A stretch of DNA of 64,000 nt from a bacterium. GTDB lineage: Bacteria; Hydrothermota; Tepidihabitantia; Tepidihabitantales; Tepidihabitantaceae. The notes beneath the pieces were generated by a model. The model saw only the letters and a list, made by a program, of their open reading frames with translations. It did not search any database and was not told the DNA's origin. The translations under genes and the position numbers were made by a program. Of the stretch, positions 49,085 through 57,176 are shown piece by piece (the stretch's first letter is position 1; each line of letters starts with the position of its first letter). The stretch covers positions 1 to 64,000 of the forward strand of contig DATJQV010000004.1 of the NCBI GenBank assembly GCA_035505375.1. The letters are read 5' to 3'.

Positions 49085-49355
49085 AACCGTAGATGACGCA
49101 GATGTCCCGAGGGCGGGGACATGACCCAATTCCGCTGAAGAATTGGGATCGGCCCAAATGGGGACTGTACCGCGCTGAGTCCGACGCAAGCGCTCCGTGG
49201 GACTGTCCCCATTTGGCGTTCGCGCGCAATCGTGTCCCAAGCCCGACCCGAAGGAGACTATCCACAGATTTCGCAGATCACACAGATTACATCCACTCTT
49301 CCTCCGCCACTAGATCACTAGACCACTTGACCACTGCTCCCCCGCAGATGACGCA
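49085..49355. repeat. GCAGATGAC 9-bp repeats and REPIN-like hairpins
   Basis: GTAGATGACGCAGATG (49091), ACAGATTTCGCAGATCACAC (49264) and GCAGATGACGCAGACG (49345) belong to the 9-bp family. Between them lie a CCCAATTC/GAATTGGG hairpin (49124-49147) and the inverted pair CCAAATGGGGACTGT (49153) / GGGACTGTCCCCATTTGG (49199-49216). The gap 48977-49938 has no gene. Confidence 0.75.
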
Positions 49356-49489
49356 GACGTGAAAACCACCAAGGGCCCCAAGAACGCCAAGACCGGACCG
49401 CCCACAGATTGTCGGAGTGAACGCAGATTCCACTCCCACACAAGTGCCGTCAGTATGTGTCACCAGGAAGCCAGACCCAGGAAGCTTGG

Positions 49490-49765
49490 GGACTTGCCCC
49501 GCGAATCGCCCCGCAAGTTATCCTCCGGGTCACGCCGCGAGTGGCAGTGCAGGTCATCTCGCGAATGACGCCGCGGGTCACGTCGCGAATTGCCGTCCGA
49601 GAGATGCCGACAATCACGCGCCGAGTCATGGTGCAGGTCGCACTCCAAACCGCAGCACAGGTCACCCTGAACATCGCCCGCCAAGTCTCTCCGAGAGTCC
49701 CCCTCCAAGTCCTGAGCCGAATCACCATCGGAACCACTCTGGGAACCGTTCCCGGGGTGACCCCC
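49490..49765. repeat. Degenerate 12-bp-period repeat, locus 4
   Basis: Hexamers of type CRRRTC (CGAATC, CAAGTT, CGGGTC, CGAGTG, CAGGTC) begin at 49502 and recur every 12 bases through 49754, 22 units without a single insertion or deletion. The other six bases vary freely. All six frames are largely open; the one reading RVTPRVAVQV has a 4-residue period. No codon or start evidence favours translation. Confidence 0.9.
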
Positions 49766-49882
49766 AAGGCGAGTCGCCCAGCGTCCCAAACCGCCACTAA
49801 TACAAGGACTTATCCCCCATCTTAGCCATCGATCCGCGTGAGTCTTATTGGACTCATGCGAAGAGACGCGCCCGGCAGTATT

Positions 49883-49907
49883 GCGGGCGGCCCCAAGGCC
49901 GCCCCGC
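49883..49907 (-). terminator. Hairpin after the second LVIVD gene
   Basis: GCGGGCGGCC and GGCCGCCCCGC (one bulge) around CCAA lie 32 bases beyond the stop codon at 49939. Confidence 0.55.
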
Positions 49908-49938
49908 TTGATCTGCCGTCTACTGCAAACTGTCTTCT

Positions 49939-52161
49939 CTACCGCCTACCGGTCAGCACGACCTTGCGGACCGCTTGTGCTTGCGCTTGGGCCTCTCTCA
50001 CAAAGTACACGCCCGGCGCCAGCGCCCGCACGTCATTCGCGCCCGGTTTCAGGTCCATCACCTTCCGCCCGCTGACGTCCAGTAGTTCCGCCCGGTCTCC
50101 CGTCTTCTGTCCCCGGTCTCCTATCATCAGCACTCCCCTGACCACGGTCGCCCCCTTCCGCGTACGCACTGATTCGACTTGCTTGGGCTCGGCAACGCCT
50201 GTCGCCGTCGTCTCAAGCACGCAGACACCTGCGTCACTGCACGCAACATAGAGATAAGGCGCCACGTAACTAAGATGAGGCGAACCGCCGCTCGGCGTGC
50301 TCCATCGGCAGACTTCTCGCGGGCTCAGCGGGTCCCTGACGTTCACCAGGTGCACGTAGTTGCCGCTTACCGCCGCGAGGGTGTCGTCCATTAGTTCGAC
50401 GTCGTATACGCCTTGATGACCACCAGACAGGGCTAAGCTCGCGATAGGGTAGGGCACGGACGGAACGGAGACGTTGTACACGACAATCGAGTCGTATCCC
50501 GGTGTCGTGACAGCATACGTATCCCTGATGACCGCAATACCATATGTTCCGCTGCTGATGTTCCCCACGATGAAGGGGTTGGTTGGGTTCGCAACGTTGA
50601 TGATGTAGCTGGGGACACTCGATACGTACGCCAATGAATCCTTGAGCCACAAGTCCATGACGTCATTCTGCAGCACGCAGCTCCCGACAAGCACCGGCTG
50701 ACGCGGCCGGGCAACGTTGACGACTTGGAAGCGATAGGCCTCGGCGCAGTAAAGGAAGCTATCCCGAAGCACCATATCCTTCGGGGGGTCGAAGAGCGAG
50801 CAGGCACCAGCCATAGAGGGCCGGGCCGGGTCGGTAACGTCTATGGTCCGCAAGGGCGGTGGCTGCGACCAGCTCATGAACGCAAAACTGTCTTGTCCAA
50901 CGGCTGACCGCGTCTCGAACGCATGGATGTTGGCTGTGTCAATGCCACCAAGGTCAATCGGGTTGGCTGGGTTCGTCACGTCCAGAATCCGCAGTCCCGC
51001 GCCGCCATCAGCAACGTATGCTCGGCATCCGTCCAACCAGACATCCCAAGCATCATGGGCCGGCAGTACGGTCGTGTCATAAACGGGATGGTTGATATCA
51101 TGGATGTCCATCACAGCAAGGCCCATTGCGTCGGCAACATATGCGTGGTTGGAAGTCCAATCGGCCCACACGGCGAAGCCATCGTTCGGTGTCTTTATTT
51201 GCGAGACGTCGTGCGGCCGGGTCGAGTCGCTGATGTCGATGATGGCGAAACCCCAACCGTAGTAATATCCGGATGTGAAAGCCAATGGCCCGCTCAGGTG
51301 AACATCGTATCCACCAACGCTATCAACCTCGCCCAGCAAACGAGGGTTGGTCGGGTCCGAAATATCGAGCACGTCCACCCAGAGCCTGTCTTGATCCCCG
51401 TTCTGGTACCCGTTGGCAACGCAGATGTTCCCTCGCGCGTCAACACCGAGGGCACCAATACCATAGGTGCCGACCCGTTCGGGTGCAGCCGGATTCGACA
51501 CGTCGATGAATGCCAGGCCACCCGGTTCTTTCGCTACGACTACCTTCTTCGTGGCCGCAGTGACACCTCCGTTTTCCGCACACGTGCCGAGCGGTCTGGG
51601 ATTGGCCGTGTTGGCGATGCTATAGGAGTAGAACGTGCCGGAACTGGCGAAATACAGGAAGGTGTCGAAGATGGCGAAGTCACCGACCGCGTAGGGTATC
51701 ACGTTGCGGTAGACCGGATGCGTCGAGTCGACGATGTTCCAGATCTCGATACCGTTCCCGCAGGTCAAGAGAAAGGAATCGTGCAAAGCGCTCTGAGCGG
51801 GGGTGAAGTCGAGTTGTATCTCGGAAAGCACAACCGGGCTATCCGGCTTGGCGAAGTTGAGGAGCGCCACCTCGCTGCCGAGAGTCAGCGCCACGAGGCT
51901 CCCCCTGCCGGTCACCGCGTTCGACTCGCCACGACCGTACTTGCCGACGAGCTTCAATCCCGTAGACGCAGACTCGGGCTTGTGGTACTCGGTGTAGCGC
52001 GACGCATCAAGCCCGTGCTTCTGCAGCCACTCCGCCCTGTACCTCGCTGGCATTCGCGCCAGCGACTCCTGCACGGCGCGATACGGCACGAACCCCGGCT
52101 CACGGCCGAGGACCGCAGCCGCGAGGGCCGCGCAAAGGAGAACGGCCACCGGTCTGTTCAC
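49939..52161 (-). CDS. Secreted LVIVD-repeat beta-propeller protein, paralogue (740 aa)
   Basis: The signal peptide MNRPVAVLLCAALAAAVLG precedes a short unique region (about 20-75) and LVIVD blades (WVDVLDISDPTNPRLLGEV, LAVMDIHDINHPVYDTTVL, YVADGGAGLRILDVTNPANP). The sorting domain at the end (LLDVSGRKVMDLKPGANDVR, LAPGVYFVREAQ, VRKVVLTGRR) is close to that of 9561-11747. GDRGQKTGDRAE before LLDVSG is encoded by GTCTCCC heptamers (50094-50125), at the same position as the CAATCGC array in the paralogue. The start is GTG 52161, set by a promoter. Confidence 0.9.
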   Translation of the reverse strand: MNRPVAVLLCAALAAAVLGREPGFVPYRAVQESLARMPARYRAEWLQKHGLDASRYTEYHKPESASTGLKLVGKYGRGESNAVTGRGSLVALTLGSEVALLNFAKPDSPVVLSEIQLDFTPAQSALHDSFLLTCGNGIEIWNIVDSTHPVYRNVIPYAVGDFAIFDTFLYFASSGTFYSYSIANTANPRPLGTCAENGGVTAATKKVVVAKEPGGLAFIDVSNPAAPERVGTYGIGALGVDARGNICVANGYQNGDQDRLWVDVLDISDPTNPRLLGEVDSVGGYDVHLSGPLAFTSGYYYGWGFAIIDISDSTRPHDVSQIKTPNDGFAVWADWTSNHAYVADAMGLAVMDIHDINHPVYDTTVLPAHDAWDVWLDGCRAYVADGGAGLRILDVTNPANPIDLGGIDTANIHAFETRSAVGQDSFAFMSWSQPPPLRTIDVTDPARPSMAGACSLFDPPKDMVLRDSFLYCAEAYRFQVVNVARPRQPVLVGSCVLQNDVMDLWLKDSLAYVSSVPSYIINVANPTNPFIVGNISSGTYGIAVIRDTYAVTTPGYDSIVVYNVSVPSVPYPIASLALSGGHQGVYDVELMDDTLAAVSGNYVHLVNVRDPLSPREVCRWSTPSGGSPHLSYVAPYLYVACSDAGVCVLETTATGVAEPKQVESVRTRKGATVVRGVLMIGDRGQKTGDRAELLDVSGRKVMDLKPGANDVRALAPGVYFVREAQAQAQAVRKVVLTGRR

Positions 52162-52167
52162 GCGACC

Positions 52168-52195
52168 AGTCTATGCCGGATTCCAGTCAAGTCAA
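52168..52195 (-). promoter_or_regulatory. Promoter of the second LVIVD gene
   Basis: On the minus strand TTGACT (52195-52190), a 16-bp spacer and TAGACT (52173-52168); the -10 ends 6 bases before GTG 52161. No Shine-Dalgarno. Confidence 0.6.
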
Positions 52196-52234
52196 GCAGC
52201 CGTAGCCTGCCATGCCGACATGGCCGGCCCGCGG

Positions 52235-53221
52235 CTAGGCGAACAGGTAGCGGAACGTCTCGCGGATGCGATCAACGCCCTGGATTTCGTGCTCGAGGCG
52301 CGGGACGACCGCGCGGACGTGCGGGAACGAGCTCCGGATGTCCTCCATGTACTTCTCCTGCGAGGCAATCCGGTTGAGGACGAACTCGTGGGTCTGGTCC
52401 GTGACCAGCGCCCGGTCAATCAAGCCGTTGACGATGACGCCGCCGACCGGGATGCCGAAGTCCTTAAACCAGCCGATGAACCGTTTGATGACCGCTATCG
52501 GCAGCGCCTCCGGCAGAGTGACGAAGAAGAACGAGGTCAGTTGCTCATCGGTCAGCAGCTTGTGCACCTTGTCTATCCGGTCGCGGAAGGTCAGGAGGTA
52601 GTCGAGCAGCGGGTCCTTTTCTTCCTTCTTGGAGAATGAGAGCGTCTTGGCCAGCGACGCAGCCTCGTTCCGGCTGGCGAGCATCTTCTCGACCCAGAGC
52701 CCGTAGACCTTTGACATGCCGAGCAGACGTCGCGCGTTCGCGGTCGGAGCCGTGTCGAACACGTAGACGTCGTAGCGGTTCTCGAACATCAGGTCCACCA
52801 TCCGCTCGAACATGGCGGATTCCTCGAACGCCGGGTTCATGGTCGCCGACTCGACGAAGTCCTCGGTCTTCTGACCGGACAGGTCCGCGTACTTCAGGAA
52901 CCACTCGATCTTACCCTTGATCTCCTGCTTCTTCTTGAGAATCGTATCCTTGGTGTCGATCTCGACGGCGATGAGCGGCGTGCCTGCGACCTGGGTCTCG
53001 TTGCCGAACACATCCTGCTTCAAGAGCCCGCTCAGGCTGTGAACCGGGTTGGTCGAGGCAAGAAGCACCTTCCGCCCTTGCTCCGCCAAATAGAGCGCCG
53101 TCGCCCCGGCGAACGCGGTCTTGCCCACGCCGCCCTTCCCACCGAAGTAGATGTACTTCAGAGTCGGGTGCTCCGCAAAGAAAGTCCGCAGATTCTCGGA
53201 CTCGGATATAGACATAGTCAC
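52235..53221 (-). CDS. ArsA/Get3-family ATPase, copy 1 (328 aa)
   Basis: A SIMIBI ATPase with deviant Walker A KYIYFGGKGGVGKTAFAG (about 20-38), switch segment VLLASTNPVHSLSGLL (Asn where ArsA/Get3 have Asp) and YVFDTAPTANARRLLGM. A single ATPase domain, as in Get3 rather than the doubled ArsA. No arsenic-binding Cys triad or arsB is present, so arsenite export is unlikely; a membrane-protein or cofactor chaperone role is possible. GTG 53221 or ATG 53215 could be the start (GGAG upstream of the latter). It is the last gene of a long minus-strand operon, next to a paralogue. Confidence 0.87.
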   Translation of the reverse strand: MTMSISESENLRTFFAEHPTLKYIYFGGKGGVGKTAFAGATALYLAEQGRKVLLASTNPVHSLSGLLKQDVFGNETQVAGTPLIAVEIDTKDTILKKKQEIKGKIEWFLKYADLSGQKTEDFVESATMNPAFEESAMFERMVDLMFENRYDVYVFDTAPTANARRLLGMSKVYGLWVEKMLASRNEAASLAKTLSFSKKEEKDPLLDYLLTFRDRIDKVHKLLTDEQLTSFFFVTLPEALPIAVIKRFIGWFKDFGIPVGGVIVNGLIDRALVTDQTHEFVLNRIASQEKYMEDIRSSFPHVRAVVPRLEHEIQGVDRIRETFRYLFA

Positions 53222-53286
53222 ACTCCAGTTCTAACCGCAGACTGCAGCAGGTCCAAGGTGCAAGGTCCCGAACAGGACCCGAGATT

Positions 53287-53316
53287 AACCGCAGATGTCG
53301 CAGATGACGCAGATGG
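53287..53316. repeat. Left arm of the GxxExxY cassette
   Basis: AACCGCAGATGTCGCAG and further 9-bp units (GCAGATGTC, GCAGATGAC, GCAGATGGC). It is the inverted copy of the arm at 53831-53862 on the other side of the gene. Confidence 0.85.
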
Positions 53317-53377
53317 CTCGAAACAGAACAGAGGGAGCATCTTCCGGGCCGCAGTTCCCGACGGAGACTGAACGGCC

Positions 53378-53821
53378 TCACGGTACGCGGTCCTTGGGAT
53401 ACGGATCCCCGTCAGGACTAGCCGCAGATGACGCTGACTTGGTCAGGGCGAAGCGGCGATACTCGAGACGCTCTGCGGCGAAGTTCAACAGCAAGCCGGT
53501 CTCGATGCTTGATGCGTTCAGGTAATTGATGACTTGTGCTTCCTCCACCTTCGTCAGCTTCGCGATCGCCTTCAACTCCACAATCACCTCCCCAAAGCAG
53601 ACGAAGTCTGCCTTGTACGATGTCCGCAGTCTCTCACCCTTGTAGGACACGGGCAACTCCACTTCCCGTTCATGGGGAATGCCGCGAGCCCGCAGCTCAA
53701 TCTCCAGCGCCTCCTGATAGACCGCCTCAGGGAAACCACTTCCCAGCACCCGGTGTACTTCCATGGCGGCACCAATGATAGCGTAGGTTCTCGGGTCCTT
53801 CTTTGTATCCTCGGCTGTCAT
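53378..53821 (-). CDS. GxxExxY family PD-(D/E)xK nuclease-like protein (147 aa)
   Basis: [25 protein letters not shown] contains the family motif GFPEAVY, and [20 protein letters not shown] the D...ExK nuclease triad (DFV/ELK). The family is widespread in uncultured and FCB/PVC bacteria, often in many copies; its biological role is not established. Here it is inserted between two ArsA-like genes in the same direction, without a Shine-Dalgarno. Arms of the GCAGATGAC repeat flank it in inverse orientation on both sides. The C-terminus ([16 protein letters not shown]) is non-conserved and close to the left arm. Confidence 0.88.
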   Translation of the reverse strand: MTAEDTKKDPRTYAIIGAAMEVHRVLGSGFPEAVYQEALEIELRARGIPHEREVELPVSYKGERLRTSYKADFVCFGEVIVELKAIAKLTKVEEAQVINYLNASSIETGLLLNFAAERLEYRRFALTKSASSAASPDGDPYPKDRVP

Positions 53822-53830
53822 GTCCGTTCA

Positions 53831-53937
53831 GACCATCTGCGACATCTGCGTAATCTGCGGTTCACTTCCGTCCGTCGGGTTTCTTGCCATCTTTGACATC
53901 TGCATCATCTGCGGTTCTCCTCTGTCCGTAGTCTGTG
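53831..53937. repeat. Right arm(s) of the GxxExxY cassette
   Basis: GACCATCTGCGACATCTGCG then TAATCTGCGGTT (53831-53862), and a second copy CCATCTTTGACATCTGCATC then ATCTGCGGTT (53888-53914), are inverted relative to the left arm. The array ends 3 bases before the stop codon of the upstream ArsA-like gene. Confidence 0.85.
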
Positions 53938-53939
53938 GT

Positions 53940-54914
53940 TCACGGGCCGAAGAGCTGGTCGGCTACCTTGGCAATCATGTCCAGACCCGTAATGTCGCGC
54001 TCGAACTCGGGCACGTTCCCGACCACCCGGTCGCCGAACGTCTCGGCGATTCGTGCCATCGGCTGGCGCTGCAACTCGATGCGGTGCCGCAGGTAGTCCG
54101 GTATCGCTTCACCGAGCAGACTCTCCGGGATGACTCGGTTCACGATGAAACCTCCAATCGGGACACCGAACTTGGAGAAGAGGCCCTCGGCCTTCTTGGT
54201 ATCGAGAATCGTCATCTCCTCGGGTGTGACCACAAAGAAGAAACCGGTCTTCTCCTTGTCGGTGAAGATGGACGACGAGAGGTTGATGCGCCGGCGGATC
54301 TCTTCGAGCTCGGTCAGGATTTCGTCCTCCTCGGATTTCTCCTCGGACTTGAGCTTGGACGCAACCCTGTCGTACTTCTGCATCTCGGACCGCAGCTCGG
54401 TCACCTTGTTTATCCACTCGTCGTAGATACTGCTCATCGAGAGGTAGTAGAGCGCGTGTCCCAGCGGCACCAGGTCGTAGATGTAGTAGTCGTACTGGCC
54501 CTGAAACACGATATCCACGACCGCGTCGAATATGGCACTCTCCTCCATCGCCGGCTCGCTCGACGCCGCGGCGATGTACGACTCTATTTCCTCCGGCACC
54601 TTGTCGAACCCGTACCGGTCGAGAATCTTCTTGCGGATCTCATTCTGGAAGTCGTGGATCCGGCGGTCCGCGTCTATCTCCTGCGCGAACAGGTTAGGCA
54701 TGATCTCAGTCGCGCCCTTGCCGAAGATGTCGCGCTGGAAGATATCGGAGAGCGATGCCTGCGGGTCAACCGAGAAGACCAGCACCTTATGGCCCTGCCT
54801 GGCCAGATGGTACGCGGCCGCGGCTGAGAACGTCGTCTTCCCGAGGCCGCCCTTGCCCCCGAACATGAGATACTTCATGCGGGGGTTGTTCGTGAGGACT
54901 TGGCTCAAGTTCAT
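53940..54914 (-). CDS. ArsA/Get3-family ATPase, copy 2 (324 aa)
   Basis: Walker A MKYLMFGGKGGLGKTTFSAA, switch VLVFSVDPQASLSDIFQRD (with the catalytic-type Asp retained, unlike copy 1), and YYIYDLVPLGHALYYLSMSS. A charged helical insert (KLKSEEKSEEDEILTELEEI, about 205-225) is absent from copy 1. Together the two may form a heterodimer, with one active and one altered site; this is inference. ATG 54914 has GGAG at 7-base spacing. An AAGGACA inverted repeat separates it from the upstream 93-aa gene. Confidence 0.87.
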   Translation of the reverse strand: MNLSQVLTNNPRMKYLMFGGKGGLGKTTFSAAAAYHLARQGHKVLVFSVDPQASLSDIFQRDIFGKGATEIMPNLFAQEIDADRRIHDFQNEIRKKILDRYGFDKVPEEIESYIAAASSEPAMEESAIFDAVVDIVFQGQYDYYIYDLVPLGHALYYLSMSSIYDEWINKVTELRSEMQKYDRVASKLKSEEKSEEDEILTELEEIRRRINLSSSIFTDKEKTGFFFVVTPEEMTILDTKKAEGLFSKFGVPIGGFIVNRVIPESLLGEAIPDYLRHRIELQRQPMARIAETFGDRVVGNVPEFERDITGLDMIAKVADQLFGP

Positions 54915-54952
54915 AGTAACTCCTCTGCACTCGACCACTGCGAGGCCGTGAA

Positions 54953-55077
54953 GTAGTAAGGACAAAGGACTAAGGACAAAGCAAGACGAAAAGGACAAAG
55001 TAACAAGTACGGACCGGACCGGGGCTTCTCACTTGTCACTTGCTTTGTCCTTACCACTTTGTCCTTTGTACTTTCCT
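54953..55077. repeat. AAGGACA inverted repeat in the operon, copy A
   Basis: Arms of AAGGACA/AAGGACTA and CTTTGTCCTTACCACTTTG type surround GGACCGGACCGGGGCTTCTC. It begins directly at the stop codon of the 93-aa gene. Copy B at 57048-57176 has the same order and a related loop (GGACGCGACTCGGCTTTTC). Confidence 0.88.
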
Positions 55078-55359
55078 TCATGCTAGCGTATCGGTAAAGT
55101 CTTTCTCGCGCAGCATCCGGCGCTTCCAGGTGGAGATCTGCGGCACCACGTAGGGCAGCAGCCGGAGCGAGTAGTACGGCGGCAGAATCGGGATGCCGAG
55201 CATGTCGCCCATGGTTATCAGGATGAAAAGATGCTCCATGCTGCCGCGCGTCTTCAATGCGAACCGGGCCGTGTCGTGCGCGGCCATGCCGTACACGAAC
55301 TCCCTCAGATTCTTCCCTAGCCCGAAACCCTTCTTCTTGTCCTTCTTGTCGTCGCCCAC
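55078..55359 (-). CDS. Small membrane-associated protein of the CstA-ArsA cluster (93 aa)
   Basis: GTG 55359 follows AAGGAG (7-base spacing) and overlaps the CstA stop by one base (TAGTG), so translation is coupled. The protein has a lysine-rich N-terminus (GDDKKDKKKGFGLGKNLREF), a helix around HDTARFALKTRGSMEHLFIL and a hydrophobic stretch ITMGDMLGIPILPPYYSLRLLPYVVP (about 46-72), followed by a basic tail. The family is not recognised. Position between a transporter and two ArsA-like ATPases suggests an adaptor or client of those proteins. Confidence 0.75.
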   Translation of the reverse strand: MGDDKKDKKKGFGLGKNLREFVYGMAAHDTARFALKTRGSMEHLFILITMGDMLGIPILPPYYSLRLLPYVVPQISTWKRRMLREKDFTDTLA

Positions 55360-57032
55360 TAGGCAACTCCTTTCGCAGTCTCTCGCTTCTTGCTGCCGAA
55401 TCGGAACAGCGCGCTCGCTCCATCGTAGGCCAGCACCAACGCCGCAATGAACAGCGCCACGCCGATGACGCCTGCTATCCAATTGCCCGCAATCTGTCCT
55501 GCGGGCAGTTTCGCCCCGGCCAGACTCAGGCCGGTCGCTGCCTGCCGCAACAACTGCCAGCAGGTCAACACCAATGCGGCCATCGTTGTCAAATACATGA
55601 AGACCATGGGCACGAGCGCAAATCCGGCCTTCTTCTTCTCAGATACCAGCCAGATGCTCCCGATCATCAAAGCCAGGCTGGCCATGAGCTGGTTGGCCGA
55701 GCCGAACAGCACCCAGATGTATTTGAACGTACCGGTAGTCACGAGCGCAAAGGTCAGGATGAGCGCCGCGACCGTGCCGATTACGGGCACGCGCATCACC
55801 GGCAGGACCCGCCCCAGCAGTTCGTTGGTCGCAATACGCATGAACCTGACCACGAGGTGCAGAATCGTGATCGCCAGAATCGCGATGAGTACCGGGCCGT
55901 ATGCCAGGCCCCATTTCGCCGGCAGGTGCAGGAACCCGAATATGCTCCCGAGGCCGGAAGCGAAGAGCTGGTCCGGCGAACCCGTGGTGCCCGCGGCCGT
56001 GATGCCGACGATCGCCAGCGCAATCAGCGCCAGTATCATCTCGAGGAACATGGCGCCGGCCGTAACCGGTCGCGCGTCGGTCTCGCTCTGCAACTGGCGG
56101 GACGTTCCGGTCGAAGAAACCACGCCGTGCCAGCCGGAAATAGCGCCGCAGGCGATGGTCACAAAGAGCATGGGCCAGAGCGGCAGGTTATCCGCAGTGA
56201 AGCCCGTGAACATCGGCCGTTGCATGACCGGGTGCTTGACGATGAGGCCCGCGACCGCGATCGCCATGCCGATGAGCACGATGTAGAATGAAAGATAGTT
56301 GATGGGCTGGACGAAGCTCCATATCGGTAGCAGCGAGCCGAAGAGCGAGAAGACCAGCGCGAAGACGACCCAGACCAGCCAATTGGTGTGGACTGAGCCG
56401 AACCTGATGTCAAACTGCCCGTTCAGGACCAGCGCGCCATAGAACAGGACGAGCCCGATGACGGTGACGACGGCAAGGTGCATCCGGCCATGGTAAATGA
56501 GATATCCGACAATCACGCCGGCCACGGCGAGCATGAGGATTGCAAGAGGTATCCTCGGGGCGTTGGCCAGCGCGGTCGCAACGATGTTGGCGAACGCGGC
56601 CGCAATCAGCAGCAGGTAGAGGTAGATGAACGTCATCAGGATGGTGCGCGCCCGTGGCGAGATGAGCGAGAACGAGATGCCGCCGAAGGTCTTGCCGTCG
56701 TTGCGCACCGAGACGATGGCGCTGGTGTAGTCCTGCACCCACCCGATGAAGAACGTACCCAGAAGAATCCAGACGAGGCCTGGTAGCCAGCCCCACTTGA
56801 TGGCGATAATAGGCCCAAGCACCGGCGCGGCACCGGCGATGGACTTGAACTGATAGCCGAACAGGATGCTGCGCGAGGTCGGCATGAAGTCCACGCCGTC
56901 AGCGTACATCCGCGCCGGGGTAGCCCTCTTCGGGTCAGCCCCGATGACCTTGCGGTCTACATACGCAGCATACACCCTCATGCCAACGAGGTACACCACC
57001 GCACCCAGCACCGGAAGGACGACCGAGTTCAT
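55359..57032 (-). CDS. cstA: Carbon starvation protein CstA family transporter (557 aa)
   Basis: A polytopic inner-membrane protein; studied members import peptides or pyruvate. Conserved segments are KSIAGAAPVLGPIIAIKWGWLPG, WVQDYTSAIVSVRNDGKT, GAISGWHGVVSSTGTSRQL, GFLHLPAKWGLAYGPVLIAI and VLFGSANQLMASLAL, with about 14 to 16 helices. It is shorter than E. coli CstA and of the compact type. ATG 57032 follows GGAGGCTCTGA-like sequence. It lies directly after the mutase small-subunit gene, linking uptake to the mutase operon. Confidence 0.93.
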   Translation of the reverse strand: MNSVVLPVLGAVVYLVGMRVYAAYVDRKVIGADPKRATPARMYADGVDFMPTSRSILFGYQFKSIAGAAPVLGPIIAIKWGWLPGLVWILLGTFFIGWVQDYTSAIVSVRNDGKTFGGISFSLISPRARTILMTFIYLYLLLIAAAFANIVATALANAPRIPLAILMLAVAGVIVGYLIYHGRMHLAVVTVIGLVLFYGALVLNGQFDIRFGSVHTNWLVWVVFALVFSLFGSLLPIWSFVQPINYLSFYIVLIGMAIAVAGLIVKHPVMQRPMFTGFTADNLPLWPMLFVTIACGAISGWHGVVSSTGTSRQLQSETDARPVTAGAMFLEMILALIALAIVGITAAGTTGSPDQLFASGLGSIFGFLHLPAKWGLAYGPVLIAILAITILHLVVRFMRIATNELLGRVLPVMRVPVIGTVAALILTFALVTTGTFKYIWVLFGSANQLMASLALMIGSIWLVSEKKKAGFALVPMVFMYLTTMAALVLTCWQLLRQAATGLSLAGAKLPAGQIAGNWIAGVIGVALFIAALVLAYDGASALFRFGSKKRETAKGVA

Positions 57033-57047
57033 TCAGAGCCTCCTAGC

Positions 57048-57176
57048 GAGGAAAATCCAAAGTCCAAAGGACAAAGGACAAACCAACGTGGAAAGGACAA
57101 AGTACCAAGTCCGGACGCGACTCGGCTTTTCACTTCGTACTTGCTTTGTCCTTCGTACTTTGTCCTTTGTACTTTT
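57048..57176. repeat. AAGGACA inverted repeat in the operon, copy B
   Basis: Left arm AAAGTCCAAAGGACAAAGG, loop GGACGCGACTCGGCTTTTC, right arm CTTTGTCCTTCGTACTTTG. It abuts the stop codon of the mutase small-subunit gene and ends 15 bases before the CstA start. Confidence 0.88.

Noticed and set aside
49490-49765. CRISPR array or VNTR
   Set aside because: The unit is 12 bp with only about six partly conserved bases. There is no 23-40 bp direct repeat, no spacers of matching length and no cas gene; units are too divergent for a recent VNTR.
52235-54914. Arsenite export operon
   Set aside because: The ATPases are single-domain, lack the Cys metal site of ArsA and have no arsB, arsC, arsD or arsR nearby.
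53940-54998. Signal peptide on the second ArsA-like ATPase (MSFSSCFVLSPLSLLLHG)
   Set aside because: These codons belong to the AAGGACA repeat, and a Shine-Dalgarno precedes the conventional start at 54914; ArsA/Get3 proteins are cytosolic.
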